DNA of 64,000 nt from CBDHHC01 sp965263345 (GCA_965263345.1 CBDHHC010000021.1:1-64000); one strand, 5' to 3'; counted from the first letter of the stretch, positions 34,898-45,209 are shown. Made by a program: numbers and translations. The notes: a model not told the origin generated them from the letters alone.

Positions 34898-36382
34898 ATG
34901 ACCAAATACGTGCTCGCTATAGATCAGGGAACAACATCTAGTCGGGCGATACTTTTTGATGAAAATTTAAATATTAATTCTATCGGTCAGGAGGAATTTC
35001 CTCAGCATTACCCTATATCAGGCTGGGTAGAACACGATCCTGAGGATTTATGGAATAGTACAGTATCTGCTTGTCGGATGGCCCTGACAAAAGCTCTGGC
35101 GAATACTGCAGATATCGTTGCTGTTGGAATTACAAACCAGAGAGAAACAACACTCGTTTGGGACCGTGAAACAGGGATTCCTATTTATAACGCAATTGTC
35201 TGGCAGGATAGAAGAACAGCAGAGCTGTGCTCATCCCTTAAAGCTGCTGGCCATGAAGAAATGGTTACGCAAAAGACAGGCCTTCTGCTTGATCCATATT
35301 TTTCAGGGTCGAAAATATCCTGGTTACTTGATAATGTAGAAGGGGCGAGGCAAAAAGCCGATTTAGGAAAGCTCGCATTCGGAACGGTAGATAGTTTTCT
35401 GCTATGGCGATTTACCAACGGCAAGGCCCATGTTACTGATGCTACGAATGCCAGCCGTACAATGTTGTATGATATTCGCCAAGGTGATTGGAGTGATGAT
35501 CTTCTTCAATTATTCCGTGCACCACGTTCAATGATGCCTGATGTATATGACTGTACATCAAATTTTGCAAAAATTGACGCTAATATTTTTGGTAAAGAAA
35601 TGCAAGTTTCTGGTGTTGCAGGAGATCAGCAGGCTGCCACTATAGGTCAGGCTTGCTTTGAACCAGGGATGATGAAATCAACCTATGGCACAGGTTGTTT
35701 CGCTCTGATGAATACGGGAGAGACCCCAGTACATTCAAATAACAGAATTCTAACAACAGTAGCATATCGGTTGAAAGGTAAGACTACATATGCGCTTGAA
35801 GGTTCTATTTTCATAGCAGGCGCAGCGGTGCAATGGCTTCGTGATGCTCTTGGTTTAATTAAGACAGCACAACACTCATCTGAACTTGCTGCAATCGCTG
35901 ACGACACGCAAAATGTTATACTTGTCCCAGCATTTGTGGGTTTAGGTGCTCCCTATTGGGACGCAGATTGTCGAGGGGCAATTTTTGGTCTCACGAGAAA
36001 TTCCGGACCAGCAGAATTATCTCGAGCTGTTTTAGAAAGTGTTTGCTATCAAACCCGGGATCTCATGGATGCAATGATAAAGGACTGGGGAACAAAAGCT
36101 AAAACTGTTCTTCGTGTTGATGGCGGGATGGTTGTCTCAGACTGGACCATGCAAAGACTATCTGATCTTTTAAATGCTTCTGTTGATCGTCCAAAAATAC
36201 TTGAAACAACAGCTCTTGGTGCGGCTTATCTTGCTGGTATGCACCATGATTTCTATCCAGAACCTGAAACTTTTAGCAAACAATGGTCCAGGGACCGAAG
36301 ATTCACACCCCAAATGTCTGCAATCAAACGCGAAGAAAAATATATGGCCTGGAAAAATGCTGTATCAAGAACTCTAAGTTAG
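34898..36382 (+). CDS. glpK: glycerol kinase GlpK
   Basis: A 494-residue FGGY-family kinase that phosphorylates incoming glycerol. Motifs: VLAIDQGTTSSRAILFDENL, the substrate loop (QRETTLVWDRETG), GDQQAATIGQACFEPGM and YGTGCFALMNTG. GAGAG precedes the ATG by about 7 nt. It follows glpD by 86 bp in the same direction and completes the pathway glycerol to glycerol 3-phosphate to dihydroxyacetone phosphate. Confidence 0.96.
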   Translation: MTKYVLAIDQGTTSSRAILFDENLNINSIGQEEFPQHYPISGWVEHDPEDLWNSTVSACRMALTKALANTADIVAVGITNQRETTLVWDRETGIPIYNAIVWQDRRTAELCSSLKAAGHEEMVTQKTGLLLDPYFSGSKISWLLDNVEGARQKADLGKLAFGTVDSFLLWRFTNGKAHVTDATNASRTMLYDIRQGDWSDDLLQLFRAPRSMMPDVYDCTSNFAKIDANIFGKEMQVSGVAGDQQAATIGQACFEPGMMKSTYGTGCFALMNTGETPVHSNNRILTTVAYRLKGKTTYALEGSIFIAGAAVQWLRDALGLIKTAQHSSELAAIADDTQNVILVPAFVGLGAPYWDADCRGAIFGLTRNSGPAELSRAVLESVCYQTRDLMDAMIKDWGTKAKTVLRVDGGMVVSDWTMQRLSDLLNASVDRPKILETTALGAAYLAGMHHDFYPEPETFSKQWSRDRRFTPQMSAIKREEKYMAWKNAVSRTLS

Positions 36383-36725
36383 ACACTTGCTTTACATGTG
36401 TGATTGTTTGGATATGTACTATTATTTTTATTTTTGTATTCCAACAGTCGCAATTGCATTTTACCTAAAGGCAAGGCCATTTAGGATATGCTCAGAAGGT
36501 CTAAACTGGTTATAAATGTCTGAGATATGTGATCCCTTAGATTACAAAGTTGACGGATATAAGAGTGAATAATGAATGGTCAGGAATATTATAAGCAACT
36601 TGAGCTATAGTTAATCGAAAAATAAAAACTCTATTATTGGTTACATTACAATTGAAGAATTGATCAAACTTTTAATCACTAGGTTATAGGCTCTCTACTA
36701 TTTTGAAAATTTTGTCAAAATACAA

Positions 36726-36907
36726 CCCCAGCTAGACTGAGCATGTTGCCCAGTCTGAATGTTCTTGCCTTTGTCTGCACAGCAGTTGGTGATAGGGTTT
36801 ATGCATGAAAGGTAGGGTCGCATCAGTATGATACGATCCGCAATAAGGTTTAGCTCACAATAAAATGTACCCCCGCGGGTAAGACTTACAAAGTCTTACC
36901 CTGACAT
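36726..36907 (+). repeat. REP pair plus a TAAGACTT hairpin
   Basis: GCTAGAC (36731-36737), core TGAGCATGTTGCCCA (one mismatch), GTCTGA, AT, GTTCTTGC. The second stem GGGTCG...CGATCC changes on both sides relative to GGGGCG...CGCCCC at 20526. It ends with a further hairpin: GCGGGTA, core AGACTTACAAAGTCT, TACCCTGA. No gene is recognised in the rest of 36383-37216. Confidence 0.8.
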
Positions 36908-37216
36908 TCAGGCAATTCTTTCATTTCGTTGTAAAACTAATATTCTAGCATAAATTATAAGTTAGCTTTGCAAACATAATCCTGCGGTTTTTATTGCCCC
37001 ACTTATGCTCCTCGGGCTGAGGGGCTGTAACTGGCTCCGTGAAGCTGGAATATCCCTTCACAGGTAAAACCTTGACTTGCATGTAATGCCAAACTCGCCG
37101 TCAAACATAGATTAATCTGAACAGTTTGAATCTCACAAATCATACGTTTATGCTTCGGGTTAACTTCAGTTATTATAAAATATATTGTGGAATCGGAAAC
37201 AATCATTACGATTTTT

Positions 37217-39229
37217 CTAATATCCGTTCACAAGCCTTGGCAACCACAGAACAAGATCAGGATTAAATAGTACTATGGTTAGTGCGATCAATTGTAATAT
37301 GATAAACGGCCATAAAGATAAAAATATTGTCGACAGAGATATATCTGGTGGAACGACTGATTTCAGGTAGAAGGCGGCAGGACCAAAAGGTGGTGATAGG
37401 TAGGAAACCTGCATGTTCATAGCAAACAGGATCCCAAACCAAATCGGATCAAACCCAAGCTTGACAATAATCGGGACGAATATTGGCATGGTCAGTAAGG
37501 CAATGCCAGTCCAATCCATAAACAAACCAAGCAGAAGTAAAATCAACATCATAAACATGATGACAACAATAGGTGAGGCTTCCAGAGCTAGTATTTTACT
37601 TTCTACAAAACTATTTCCACCCATCAGATTATAAACACCGACTAGCGCTGATGCCCCAAGAATAATCCAGATGATCATTCCACAAGTACTTAACGTTTGT
37701 TTTAGGCTTTCACTCACAAGCGTTGTGGTTAATTCTCCCCGAATGAATGCGCTAAAGACTGCTCCAACGACACCTAAACACGCAGCTTCAGTAACAGATG
37801 CGATACCTCCGTAAATAGAGCCTAAAACAATAAACGCTATTGAGAGAGGAGGTATAGCACCCCTTAACTGTCGAATTTTCTCAGTCTGAGAAAGCTGAAG
37901 TTGATCATCAGATATCGATGGTGCAAGAGTAGGGTCAATTTTACATCGCACATATATGTATATTGCATAAATAGATGCCAGCATAAGACCCGGAACAATT
38001 GTTGCTAAAAACAAATCACTAATGGAAACACTTGCAACTAAGCCATATACAATAAGAACAATTGATGGTGGTATCATCGTCCCAAGCGATCCACCTGCGC
38101 ATACTGTGCCAATAGCAAGAGATTTATTATAACCCAATCGAAGCATCTGAGGTAAAGCTATCATTCCAAGCAATACAATTTCACCGCCAATCACACCAGA
38201 AATGGCTGCTAGAAAAACAGAAGCAACTAAAGTTTGTATAGCAACACCGCCGCGAACACGACCGGCAACTATCTTGGCTGCATTGTACAAATCATTTGCC
38301 ATGCCGGATCTATCTAGAATAGACGCCATCAATACAAACATGGGAATAGCAGCAAGCACGTATTCATTGATCGCACTATACATGCGTGAAGAAACCAGAG
38401 GCACACCTAACGGTCCAAACCATGCAAGAGTAAATAACACTGCGACCAGGGCCGTCACAAATGCCAGGGGCATACCAGTTAAGAGTAACAGCATGATAAC
38501 TGAAACAAAATATATTGAACCAGTTTCGATACCTAAACTTCGTCCTTGGGAGAAAAGGTGTATGCCCCCGGCAATTAGAAGAGTTGCTACCACTAGCAAT
38601 AAGCCAATCGTAAATAGCGTCTGATAAGAATTTGATTTCTCAGAGGAGTAACTCCTGTACTGAGCATAATGAAAAGATTTAAGAAGGTGGAAAATACCTT
38701 GGATAGAAATAGTAATGGCTGTTAGAAAAAGTGCCAATTTAATTATTGCTGGTATGACGGGATTCCATGCAGAGCCAGATCTCTCTAAACTCCATTCGCC
38801 AACAGGAGAGATCCAAGCTTTATGCATCATCGTCCAGGCCGCATAGGAGAGCGCTGCTGCAAAGAATATTGTTAGCAATGCATTTACGATGTCTAAGACT
38901 TGTCGGGTCCTGCCGACTGTACCAAAATAGATGACCCCGATACGAATATGCTTATCAGTTGCTAAACAATACATACCGCCAAATAAGTAACAAAATGCAA
39001 TAAGGCCTATTGCCGTTTCATGGACCCAAATAGTAGGACTATCAAAAACATATCTTGCAATGATCTCATAAAATGAAATCATCACGCCAATAGCAAATAA
39101 AACAGAAACATAACCACCAAATTTTTCAACAACATTATCTAAATAACTTTTATGTGTTTTTGGTTGTTGTTCACTTTTCACTACCATTTCTGCCTTACTC
39201 TCGGCAGTCATTTCGTATTGATTGGCCAT
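37217..39229 (-). CDS. TRAP transporter fused permease (DctQM)
   Basis: A 670-residue fusion. Residues ~1-190 are the small DctQ subunit (YISVLF-type start GGYVSVLFAIGVMISFYEII, CYLFGGMYCLATDKHIRIGV). Residues ~230-670 are the large DctM subunit (VIMLLLLTGMPLAFVTALVA, GGSLGTMIPPSIVLIVYGLV, MDWTGIALLTMPIFVPII). TRAP systems import organic acids with a sodium gradient. It follows the binding protein gene and lies divergent from the regulator and catabolic genes for sugar acids. Confidence 0.92.
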   Translation of the reverse strand: MANQYEMTAESKAEMVVKSEQQPKTHKSYLDNVVEKFGGYVSVLFAIGVMISFYEIIARYVFDSPTIWVHETAIGLIAFCYLFGGMYCLATDKHIRIGVIYFGTVGRTRQVLDIVNALLTIFFAAALSYAAWTMMHKAWISPVGEWSLERSGSAWNPVIPAIIKLALFLTAITISIQGIFHLLKSFHYAQYRSYSSEKSNSYQTLFTIGLLLVVATLLIAGGIHLFSQGRSLGIETGSIYFVSVIMLLLLTGMPLAFVTALVAVLFTLAWFGPLGVPLVSSRMYSAINEYVLAAIPMFVLMASILDRSGMANDLYNAAKIVAGRVRGGVAIQTLVASVFLAAISGVIGGEIVLLGMIALPQMLRLGYNKSLAIGTVCAGGSLGTMIPPSIVLIVYGLVASVSISDLFLATIVPGLMLASIYAIYIYVRCKIDPTLAPSISDDQLQLSQTEKIRQLRGAIPPLSIAFIVLGSIYGGIASVTEAACLGVVGAVFSAFIRGELTTTLVSESLKQTLSTCGMIIWIILGASALVGVYNLMGGNSFVESKILALEASPIVVIMFMMLILLLLGLFMDWTGIALLTMPIFVPIIVKLGFDPIWFGILFAMNMQVSYLSPPFGPAAFYLKSVVPPDISLSTIFLSLWPFIILQLIALTIVLFNPDLVLWLPRLVNGY

Positions 39230-39316
39230 ACAATAATTCTTATATTACAGATTACATTGATTGCTGAGTTCCGCAGCTCTTTGTAGAGCCACGGAATTGT
39301 TTTGGAATTAACCTGA

Positions 39317-40357
39317 TTATTTTAACATGCCAGATTTTTTCATGTATGAGGTGACAGTCTCAAAGACTTCTTTTGTTAAGTCATTTCGAGCAGCCCAATT
39401 TTTCCATTCACTTTGAGCAATAGCTCGGAACTTGGCACGCTCTTCGTTATTCCAGTTAATTATTTTTATAGAAGGATCTTTCTGTGCTTCGATTATTGCA
39501 GCAGCATTTTCAGCTTCCAAGCGAGATGTCATATCATATGCAAAATCTCTTACCGAAACCTCCAATATCAATTTAAGGTCAGCAGGAAGTTTATCCCACT
39601 CAGCTTTGTTCACTGAAACATCCAATACAGGCATAGAATGGAAACCTGGGTAAAGCGGATATTTGGCAAACTTGTGTAATCCTAGCTTATGGTTGGTTGA
39701 GAAAACTGTATAATCTGCTGCATCAATTACCCCTTTTTCTAGTGAGGTATAAACTTCCGAACCTGGAAGGTTTACAGGAGATGCTCCGGCTTTCGCAAAT
39801 ACTTCTTGTACCATCCCTTCAGGCGCACGCATTTTAAGACCCTTAAGATCATTGACACCGTTTAGAGGCTTTTTGGAAACAAAAGCTTCTAGGCCAGTTG
39901 TTGTTGCACCAATAAAATGCAAGCCATAAGGATTCATCAGTTTGTTAAACAGCGCTTTACCGCCACCATATTCAATAAATTTAAAAAGTTGATCAGGGCT
40001 ACTCCAGGCTCCAACAAGATTTCCTAACATACCAAATGCTGGGTTCTTTCCTGAAAAATAAGAAGGGTCAGTTATATGCCCTTGCAATATTCCAGATCCG
40101 ACAGCTTCTAATGTTTCGTTGTATTGTACAACTGTTCCAACTGGAACAATTTTGATTTCTATGCGACCTCCACTCATAATCCCAACGCGTTTTGCCCATG
40201 CTTGTTTCATAGGGAAAAAGTTATCTCCAGCTTGGGATGAGGTTTGGAAAGTCCAATTAAATTTAGCCTTTTCAGCATAAGTATTAGTTGTGACAAGCGT
40301 GCAAAAGGCTAAAGCAGCAACTGCCATTTTTTGAAAATGACGGCGATTAACTATCAT
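39317..40357 (-). CDS. TRAP transporter substrate-binding protein (DctP family)
   Basis: A 346-residue periplasmic binding protein with the family features PMKQAWAKRVGIMSGGRIEI, ITDPSYFSGKNPAF, GLKMRAPEGMVQEVFAKAGA and the conserved Arg in that motif. The N-terminus NRRHFQKMAVAALA looks like a twin-arginine signal, suggesting export folded. Strong GGGAGG ribosome site. The otn/ltn genes alongside suggest a tetronate (threonate or erythronate) ligand; this is inference. Confidence 0.9.
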   Translation of the reverse strand: MIVNRRHFQKMAVAALAFCTLVTTNTYAEKAKFNWTFQTSSQAGDNFFPMKQAWAKRVGIMSGGRIEIKIVPVGTVVQYNETLEAVGSGILQGHITDPSYFSGKNPAFGMLGNLVGAWSSPDQLFKFIEYGGGKALFNKLMNPYGLHFIGATTTGLEAFVSKKPLNGVNDLKGLKMRAPEGMVQEVFAKAGASPVNLPGSEVYTSLEKGVIDAADYTVFSTNHKLGLHKFAKYPLYPGFHSMPVLDVSVNKAEWDKLPADLKLILEVSVRDFAYDMTSRLEAENAAAIIEAQKDPSIKIINWNNEERAKFRAIAQSEWKNWAARNDLTKEVFETVTSYMKKSGMLK

Positions 40358-40418
40358 ATTTTCCTCCCAGAATGATATTTCACCAAAAAAAAGTTTGCAA
40401 CATTATTATTTTAATGCT

Positions 40419-40452
40419 AGCGATATCGATAACGCTACCGTTAGCGCTAACG
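40419..40452. promoter_or_regulatory. two LacI-family operators
   Basis: AGCGATATCGATAACGCT (40419-40436; one mismatch from a perfect palindrome) and CGTTAGCGCTAACG (40439-40452; perfect). Centres are 18 bp apart, between the divergent dctP and lacI genes. The central CG and length are typical of LacI-family sites, so the neighbouring regulator probably controls both directions. Confidence 0.7.
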
Positions 40453-40581
40453 ATTTTTTATATTGTAATATTTTTTTAATGGAGTCAACTGGAGTAATTA
40501 TGTATTTTATTGAAATCAATGTGTTCGTATATTTTAAATAAGCTCTTTGCTAAGGAATGTTTGAGGTTAGATTTAGAGAAA

Positions 40582-41580
40582 ATGAATAAAGTAACGCTGA
40601 AAGATATAGCAGCCGAGGTTGGTGTGAGTGAAATGACTGCTTCTAGAGCAATGCGCAAACATAGCGATGTCTCACAAAAGACCCAAGAACGTGTTATGCA
40701 GGCAGCAAAGGAACTCGGTTATATCCCTAATAAAGTTGCAAGCATGCTTGCATCTAGAACATCTCAAATAATTCCTATGATCGTTCCATCTCTGCGAAAC
40801 AGTGTGTTTCTTGATGTTATCGCAGCAGCTCAAGAGCTGATTAACGCTAAGGGCTATCAGATGATGTTGCTGAATACACAATACTCAGTCGATAAAGAAA
40901 CAGATGCAGTAGAAGCACTTATGGCATGGTCTCCAGCCGCTCTGATATTATCAGGAGTAAATCACTCTGAAGCAACGAGTAATCTATTAGCTGAAGTCAA
41001 CTTTCCGGTCATAGAAATTATGGACACAGATGACAAGGCAATTGATATCTGTGTTGGGTTTTCTCATCACATGGCCGGTAAGGCAATGGGAGAATATTTG
41101 CTCAAGCAAGGCTATCGATCCTTTGCATTTTGTGGAAGCAGGCTAGAGGAAGATATACGTGGAAAAAAACGTTATGAAGGCTTTCGAACCGCAATAATTA
41201 ACGCAGGTTTGGAAGCGCCTAACATGATAAATCTCACTGCCAGGTTTGGAGATCTGGTTGAATCAAATGCTTTTGAGGAAATCATTGCCAAGATATGGAA
41301 TTTAGACTGTATTTATTTTGCGAATGATGACTTGGCAGTTGGTGTACTGCTGACTTGTCAACGAATGGGTCTGAATGTGCCAAAAGATTTGGCAGTCGCA
41401 GGGTTTAACGATCTTCATACTGGTATGTTGATACAACCCAGATTAACCACGTCAAGATCCCCTCGTCGTGAGATTGGTGCTATTGCAGCACGTTGTGCCC
41501 TGGACAGAATAGAGGGAAAAGAATTGGATCAGAAGAAAATTGAGTTGGAATGTAAGTTAGTTGCTAGAGAAAGTGCTTAG
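40582..41580 (+). CDS. LacI-family regulator of the tetronate cluster
   Basis: A 332-residue repressor with the LacI headpiece (VTLKDIAAEVGVSEMTASRA, hinge YIPNKVASMLASRTSQ) and a periplasmic-binding-like effector domain (FPVIEIMDTDDKAIDICVGF, DDLAVGVLLTCQRMGLNVPK, VAGFNDLHTGMLIQP). The ATG at 40582 starts the headpiece at the usual place. Its operators are likely the palindromes at 40419-40452. Confidence 0.92.
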   Translation: MNKVTLKDIAAEVGVSEMTASRAMRKHSDVSQKTQERVMQAAKELGYIPNKVASMLASRTSQIIPMIVPSLRNSVFLDVIAAAQELINAKGYQMMLLNTQYSVDKETDAVEALMAWSPAALILSGVNHSEATSNLLAEVNFPVIEIMDTDDKAIDICVGFSHHMAGKAMGEYLLKQGYRSFAFCGSRLEEDIRGKKRYEGFRTAIINAGLEAPNMINLTARFGDLVESNAFEEIIAKIWNLDCIYFANDDLAVGVLLTCQRMGLNVPKDLAVAGFNDLHTGMLIQPRLTTSRSPRREIGAIAARCALDRIEGKELDQKKIELECKLVARESA

Positions 41581-41616
41581 GAAGAAGATTGGTGCGTGTA
41601 ATTAAGGGAGTACATA

Positions 41617-42519
41617 ATGTCAAAAGAAAAACATATAGGCGTCATTGGTTTAGGATCAATGGGACATGGCATAGCTGTGTCACTCCTGAAAAGCACCCAA
41701 CATGTTTTTGGTTTTGATATTAACACATCAGCTGTCGATAGTTTTATTTCTAATGGAGGTAGAAAGGGCGAGTTTGATATTGTTTCAGAGCTAGATATTG
41801 TTTTTATAGTTGTAGTTAATTCCGAACAAACGGAAAATGTACTCTTTGGGCAAAATGGAATCGCTCCTACTATGAAAAAAAATGCAGTTGTGATCAGCTG
41901 CGCAACGGTATCACCAGAATTTGCACAAGAGATGGAAACGCGATGTAAAGAATTTGATATTCTTTATCTAGACGCCCCTATTTCAGGTGGATCAAAGAAA
42001 GCAGAACAGGGCAAGCTTAGCATTATGGCAAGTGGTTCAGTTGAAGCATTTGACACATCCCAAACAGCTCTGGATGCTATAGCGGATAAAGTATTCAAAC
42101 TTGGAGATAAAGCCGGTCCTGGTTCTGCAATGAAGGTGATAAACCAGCTTCTTGCTGGTGTACACATAGCCGCTGCAGCTGAAGCTATTATGTTTGGGGT
42201 TGCACAAGGAGTGGATGCGAAAAAAACCGTTGAAGTCATCTCGCAATGTGCGGGTACATCCTGGATGTTTGAAAATCGCGGCCCACATATTGCGGAAGGT
42301 GATTATACCCCTCATTCTGCAGTTAATATATTTATCAAAGACCTCGGGATCGTTGGAGATATAGCAAAAGCATCTCGTTTTTCTACCCCTTTGGCCAGTG
42401 CAGCCCTTCAGCAATTTATTTCAGCATCTGGAATGGGCTACGGTCATGAAGATGATTCAGCCGTAGCTAAGGTCTATGCCCACACTGCACAACTAAAACT
42501 ACCAGGAGAAGAAAAATGA
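41617..42519 (+). CDS. ltnD: L-threonate dehydrogenase LtnD
   Basis: A 300-residue beta-hydroxyacid dehydrogenase. NAD motif IGVIGLGSMGHGIAVSLLKS, substrate motif LDAPISGGSKKAEQGKLSIM and catalytic Lys in GSAMKVINQLLAGV. In the characterised pathway LtnD oxidises L-threonate to 2-oxo-tetronate (D-erythronate in close relatives). First of four tightly packed genes. Confidence 0.87.
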   Translation: MSKEKHIGVIGLGSMGHGIAVSLLKSTQHVFGFDINTSAVDSFISNGGRKGEFDIVSELDIVFIVVVNSEQTENVLFGQNGIAPTMKKNAVVISCATVSPEFAQEMETRCKEFDILYLDAPISGGSKKAEQGKLSIMASGSVEAFDTSQTALDAIADKVFKLGDKAGPGSAMKVINQLLAGVHIAAAAEAIMFGVAQGVDAKKTVEVISQCAGTSWMFENRGPHIAEGDYTPHSAVNIFIKDLGIVGDIAKASRFSTPLASAALQQFISASGMGYGHEDDSAVAKVYAHTAQLKLPGEEK

Positions 42520-43757
42520 TCTTAGGGGCTATTGGGGACGATTTTACCGGATCTTCTGATTTAGGTTTAATCTTGGCTCAAGGAGGAATGAGAACGGTTC
42601 AATATATTGATACCCCAACTGAAATGGCTTCTAGTGATATTGATGCAGGTGTCATTGCCTTAAAAACACGTTCTATTCCTCTTGAGGACGCTATTAGCCA
42701 ATCTATAAAAGCCTTTCGCTGGTTGAGAAATCAAGGTTGTAAAAAATTTATGTTTAAATATTGCTCAACTTTTGATTCAACGCCTCGTGGAAATATAGGA
42801 CCAGTTATTGATGCGCTTATTTCAGAACTTGATACAAATGAACCTGTTATAGTTTGCCCAGCTTTCCCTGAAACTGGTCGCAGTATTTATATGGGGCATC
42901 TTTTTGTAAATGATAAATTATTGTCAGAATCAGGTTTAGAAAAACATCCATTAACTCCAATGACAGATGCTGATATTCGTCGTTGGCTACAATATCAAAC
43001 TGAACATCAAGTTGGGCATGTCAGGCTGAAAGATATAAAAAATGGCTCTACACATCAGAAGCTTCTGAGCGAAACCGCACATGGCCGGCAACTGGTTATC
43101 TGCGATGCTATTGAAAATACCGATTTGTTTGAGCTGGCAAAAGCAACCGAGAATTTTCCCTTAATAACTGGGGGGTCTGGTATCGCATTAGGCATACCTG
43201 GGATCTATGGTTTTGCATCAGAAGATAAGATAAACTGGTCAGGTATTAAAGGGCCTGTTCTGGCTTTGTCTGGATCCTGTTCTCAAGCGACACGAGGACA
43301 GGTTTTCAGACATAAAGAAAAAGGTGGAGTCTATAAGAAAATCGAAGCCCACGATATTATTGAAGAGAAGTTTGATATAGAAGAACTTGTTTCTTGGGCT
43401 TTACAAGTCTCAGAGTTGCCACTCATTTATACATCAGATGAGCCGGAAAATGTACTAGATATTCAAAAGAAATATGGGCGAGAATATTCTGCACAAAAGG
43501 TAGAAGACTTTTTTGCTTCAGTTGCCCTTGCAGCGACAGAAGCAGGTTTTAAAAGCATTATCTCAGCAGGGGGAGAAACCTCTGGTGCTGTTGTAAAGGC
43601 TCTAAAAATTGAAGCGATGGAAATTGGACCCAAAATTGCTGCAGGAGTACCGGCATTGAAAGTGAAAGATAGAGATCTAGCCATGGTTCTAAAGTCCGGA
43701 AATTTCGGTTCCCCTGATTTTTTTGAAGAAGCAGCAAATATACTGGTGTCGCAATGA
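42516..43757 (+). CDS. otnK: 3-oxo-tetronate kinase OtnK
   Basis: A 413-residue DUF1537-family kinase. N-terminal GAIGDDFTGSSDLGLILAQG, FKYCSTFDSTPRGNIGPVID, and the C-terminal nucleotide-binding domain with GPVLALSGSCSQATRGQV and SAGGETSGAVVKAL. It phosphorylates 3-oxo-tetronate at O4. Overlaps ltnD and otnC by 4 bp each. Confidence 0.92.
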   Translation: MILGAIGDDFTGSSDLGLILAQGGMRTVQYIDTPTEMASSDIDAGVIALKTRSIPLEDAISQSIKAFRWLRNQGCKKFMFKYCSTFDSTPRGNIGPVIDALISELDTNEPVIVCPAFPETGRSIYMGHLFVNDKLLSESGLEKHPLTPMTDADIRRWLQYQTEHQVGHVRLKDIKNGSTHQKLLSETAHGRQLVICDAIENTDLFELAKATENFPLITGGSGIALGIPGIYGFASEDKINWSGIKGPVLALSGSCSQATRGQVFRHKEKGGVYKKIEAHDIIEEKFDIEELVSWALQVSELPLIYTSDEPENVLDIQKKYGREYSAQKVEDFFASVALAATEAGFKSIISAGGETSGAVVKALKIEAMEIGPKIAAGVPALKVKDRDLAMVLKSGNFGSPDFFEEAANILVSQ

Positions 43758-44404
43758 GTGAAGAGACAAAATTAAGAGAACAAATCTGTTCCTTTTCTAA
43801 GTCTATCTTTGACAGAGGATTGACAAATGGTTCATCGGCCAATATATCCGCGCGGTTAACAAATGGTTGTTTGCTCGTTACGCCAACTGGGAGTAGTTTT
43901 GGAGATCTTGATCCGGCTAAACTGTCTCTATTGGACAAGAAAGGAAGTCTTCTGAGTGGGGATGCACCTACAAAAGAACTCCCATTGCATTCTGCATTTT
44001 ATGAGACACGATCAAGTAAAACTGGCGCAGTAGTTCATTTGCATTCAACCTATTCTGTTGCCCTTTCAATGCTGCCAGATATAGATCCAGATAATATGTT
44101 GCCACCGATTACGCCCTATTCAGTTATGCGTTTAGGCAAAGTAAAACTGCTGCCTTACTTTATGCCAGGTGATCCTGCTATGGGGGATGCTATCCGGGAC
44201 CTAGAAGGCAAACGGAGCACTGTAATTTTGGCTAATCATGGGCCAGTTGTTGCTGGTAAAGACCTTTGTTCCGCAGTTTATGCAATTGAGGAGCTGGAAG
44301 AAACAGCAAAGTTGATATTGCTTACACGAGCAGCAAACCCAATTATGCTTACAGAGGATCAAGTGCAAAAATTAGTTGATAAATTTAATGTTGAGTGGGA
44401 ATAG
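43754..44404 (+). CDS. otnC: 3-oxo-tetronate 4-phosphate decarboxylase OtnC
   Basis: A 216-residue class II aldolase-fold enzyme: NGSSANISARL, VTPTGSSFGDLDPAKLSLLD, the metal-binding AVVHLHSTYSVALS (His-X-His) and a third His in ILANHGPVVAG. It decarboxylates the phosphorylated oxo acid to dihydroxyacetone phosphate. Confidence 0.9.
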   Translation: MSEETKLREQICSFSKSIFDRGLTNGSSANISARLTNGCLLVTPTGSSFGDLDPAKLSLLDKKGSLLSGDAPTKELPLHSAFYETRSSKTGAVVHLHSTYSVALSMLPDIDPDNMLPPITPYSVMRLGKVKLLPYFMPGDPAMGDAIRDLEGKRSTVILANHGPVVAGKDLCSAVYAIEELEETAKLILLTRAANPIMLTEDQVQKLVDKFNVEWE

Positions 44405-44409
44405 GTCAT

Positions 44410-45177
44410 ATGGTCAACTTCTCTGCAAATCTAGGGTTTTTGTGGCAGGAACTCTCCTTAAATGAAGCCATAAGAGAAGCCAAGAAAACTGGCTTTGAAG
44501 CTGTTGAGTTCCATTGGCCCTATGCTATTCCTGCCAATGATTTAAAAATAACTTTATTAGAAACTGGTTTATCCGCACTTGGGATGAATACAATTCGTGG
44601 GGATATCTCAAAAGGTGAAAACGGTCTCTCTGCATTGGTCTCTAGAAAGCTGGATGCCAGAAAAGCTATTGATCAGGCAATTGAATATGGAGCGCACATA
44701 AATGTAAAAAATATACATGTTATGGCTGGGGTTGCAGATGGACGAGAGGCACACAAAACATTTATCGATAATCTGGCTTATGCAACGGATTGTGCTGCAA
44801 AGGAAAATATTACAATCCTGATTGAACCGCTTAATCATTATGATGCTCCAGATTATTTTTTAAACCATTCCGATCAAGCCGTTGCAATTATAAAGGACGT
44901 AGGACAACCTAATCTCAAACTAATGTATGACTGCTATCATATGCAAATTATGGAAGGAGACATCACAAGGCGTTTAGAAACATTAATGCCATATATTGGG
45001 CATATACAAATCGCGGGTGTTCCACAAAGAGGCGAGCCTGATATGAGTGAGTTGGACTATAAATATGTGCTAAAAGAATTAGACAAAATGGGATATGTAG
45101 GCCCAATTGGAGTAGAATATAAACCTACCGTAGATATGACGAAATCACTCAATTGGATGAAAGAATTTATTTGTTGA
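44410..45177 (+). CDS. otnI: 2-oxo-tetronate isomerase OtnI
   Basis: A 255-residue TIM-barrel enzyme of the hydroxypyruvate isomerase family (FSANLGFLWQELSLNEAIRE, ITILIEPLNHYDAPDYFLNH, KLMYDCYHMQIMEGDITRRL, with metal-binding Glu, Asp and His). It turns 2-oxo- into 3-oxo-tetronate, the step needed for L-threonate. ATG 44410 starts just after the otnC stop; a GTG at 44395 would overlap otnC. Confidence 0.9.
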   Translation: MVNFSANLGFLWQELSLNEAIREAKKTGFEAVEFHWPYAIPANDLKITLLETGLSALGMNTIRGDISKGENGLSALVSRKLDARKAIDQAIEYGAHINVKNIHVMAGVADGREAHKTFIDNLAYATDCAAKENITILIEPLNHYDAPDYFLNHSDQAVAIIKDVGQPNLKLMYDCYHMQIMEGDITRRLETLMPYIGHIQIAGVPQRGEPDMSELDYKYVLKELDKMGYVGPIGVEYKPTVDMTKSLNWMKEFIC

Positions 45178-45209
45178 ATGAAACAGACTGCAACAATCTA
45201 AAATAGTGT

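Noticed and set aside
37003..37206. A 67-codon minus-strand frame after the TRAP genes
   Set aside because: No ribosome site, no recognisable motif, odd composition; probably chance.
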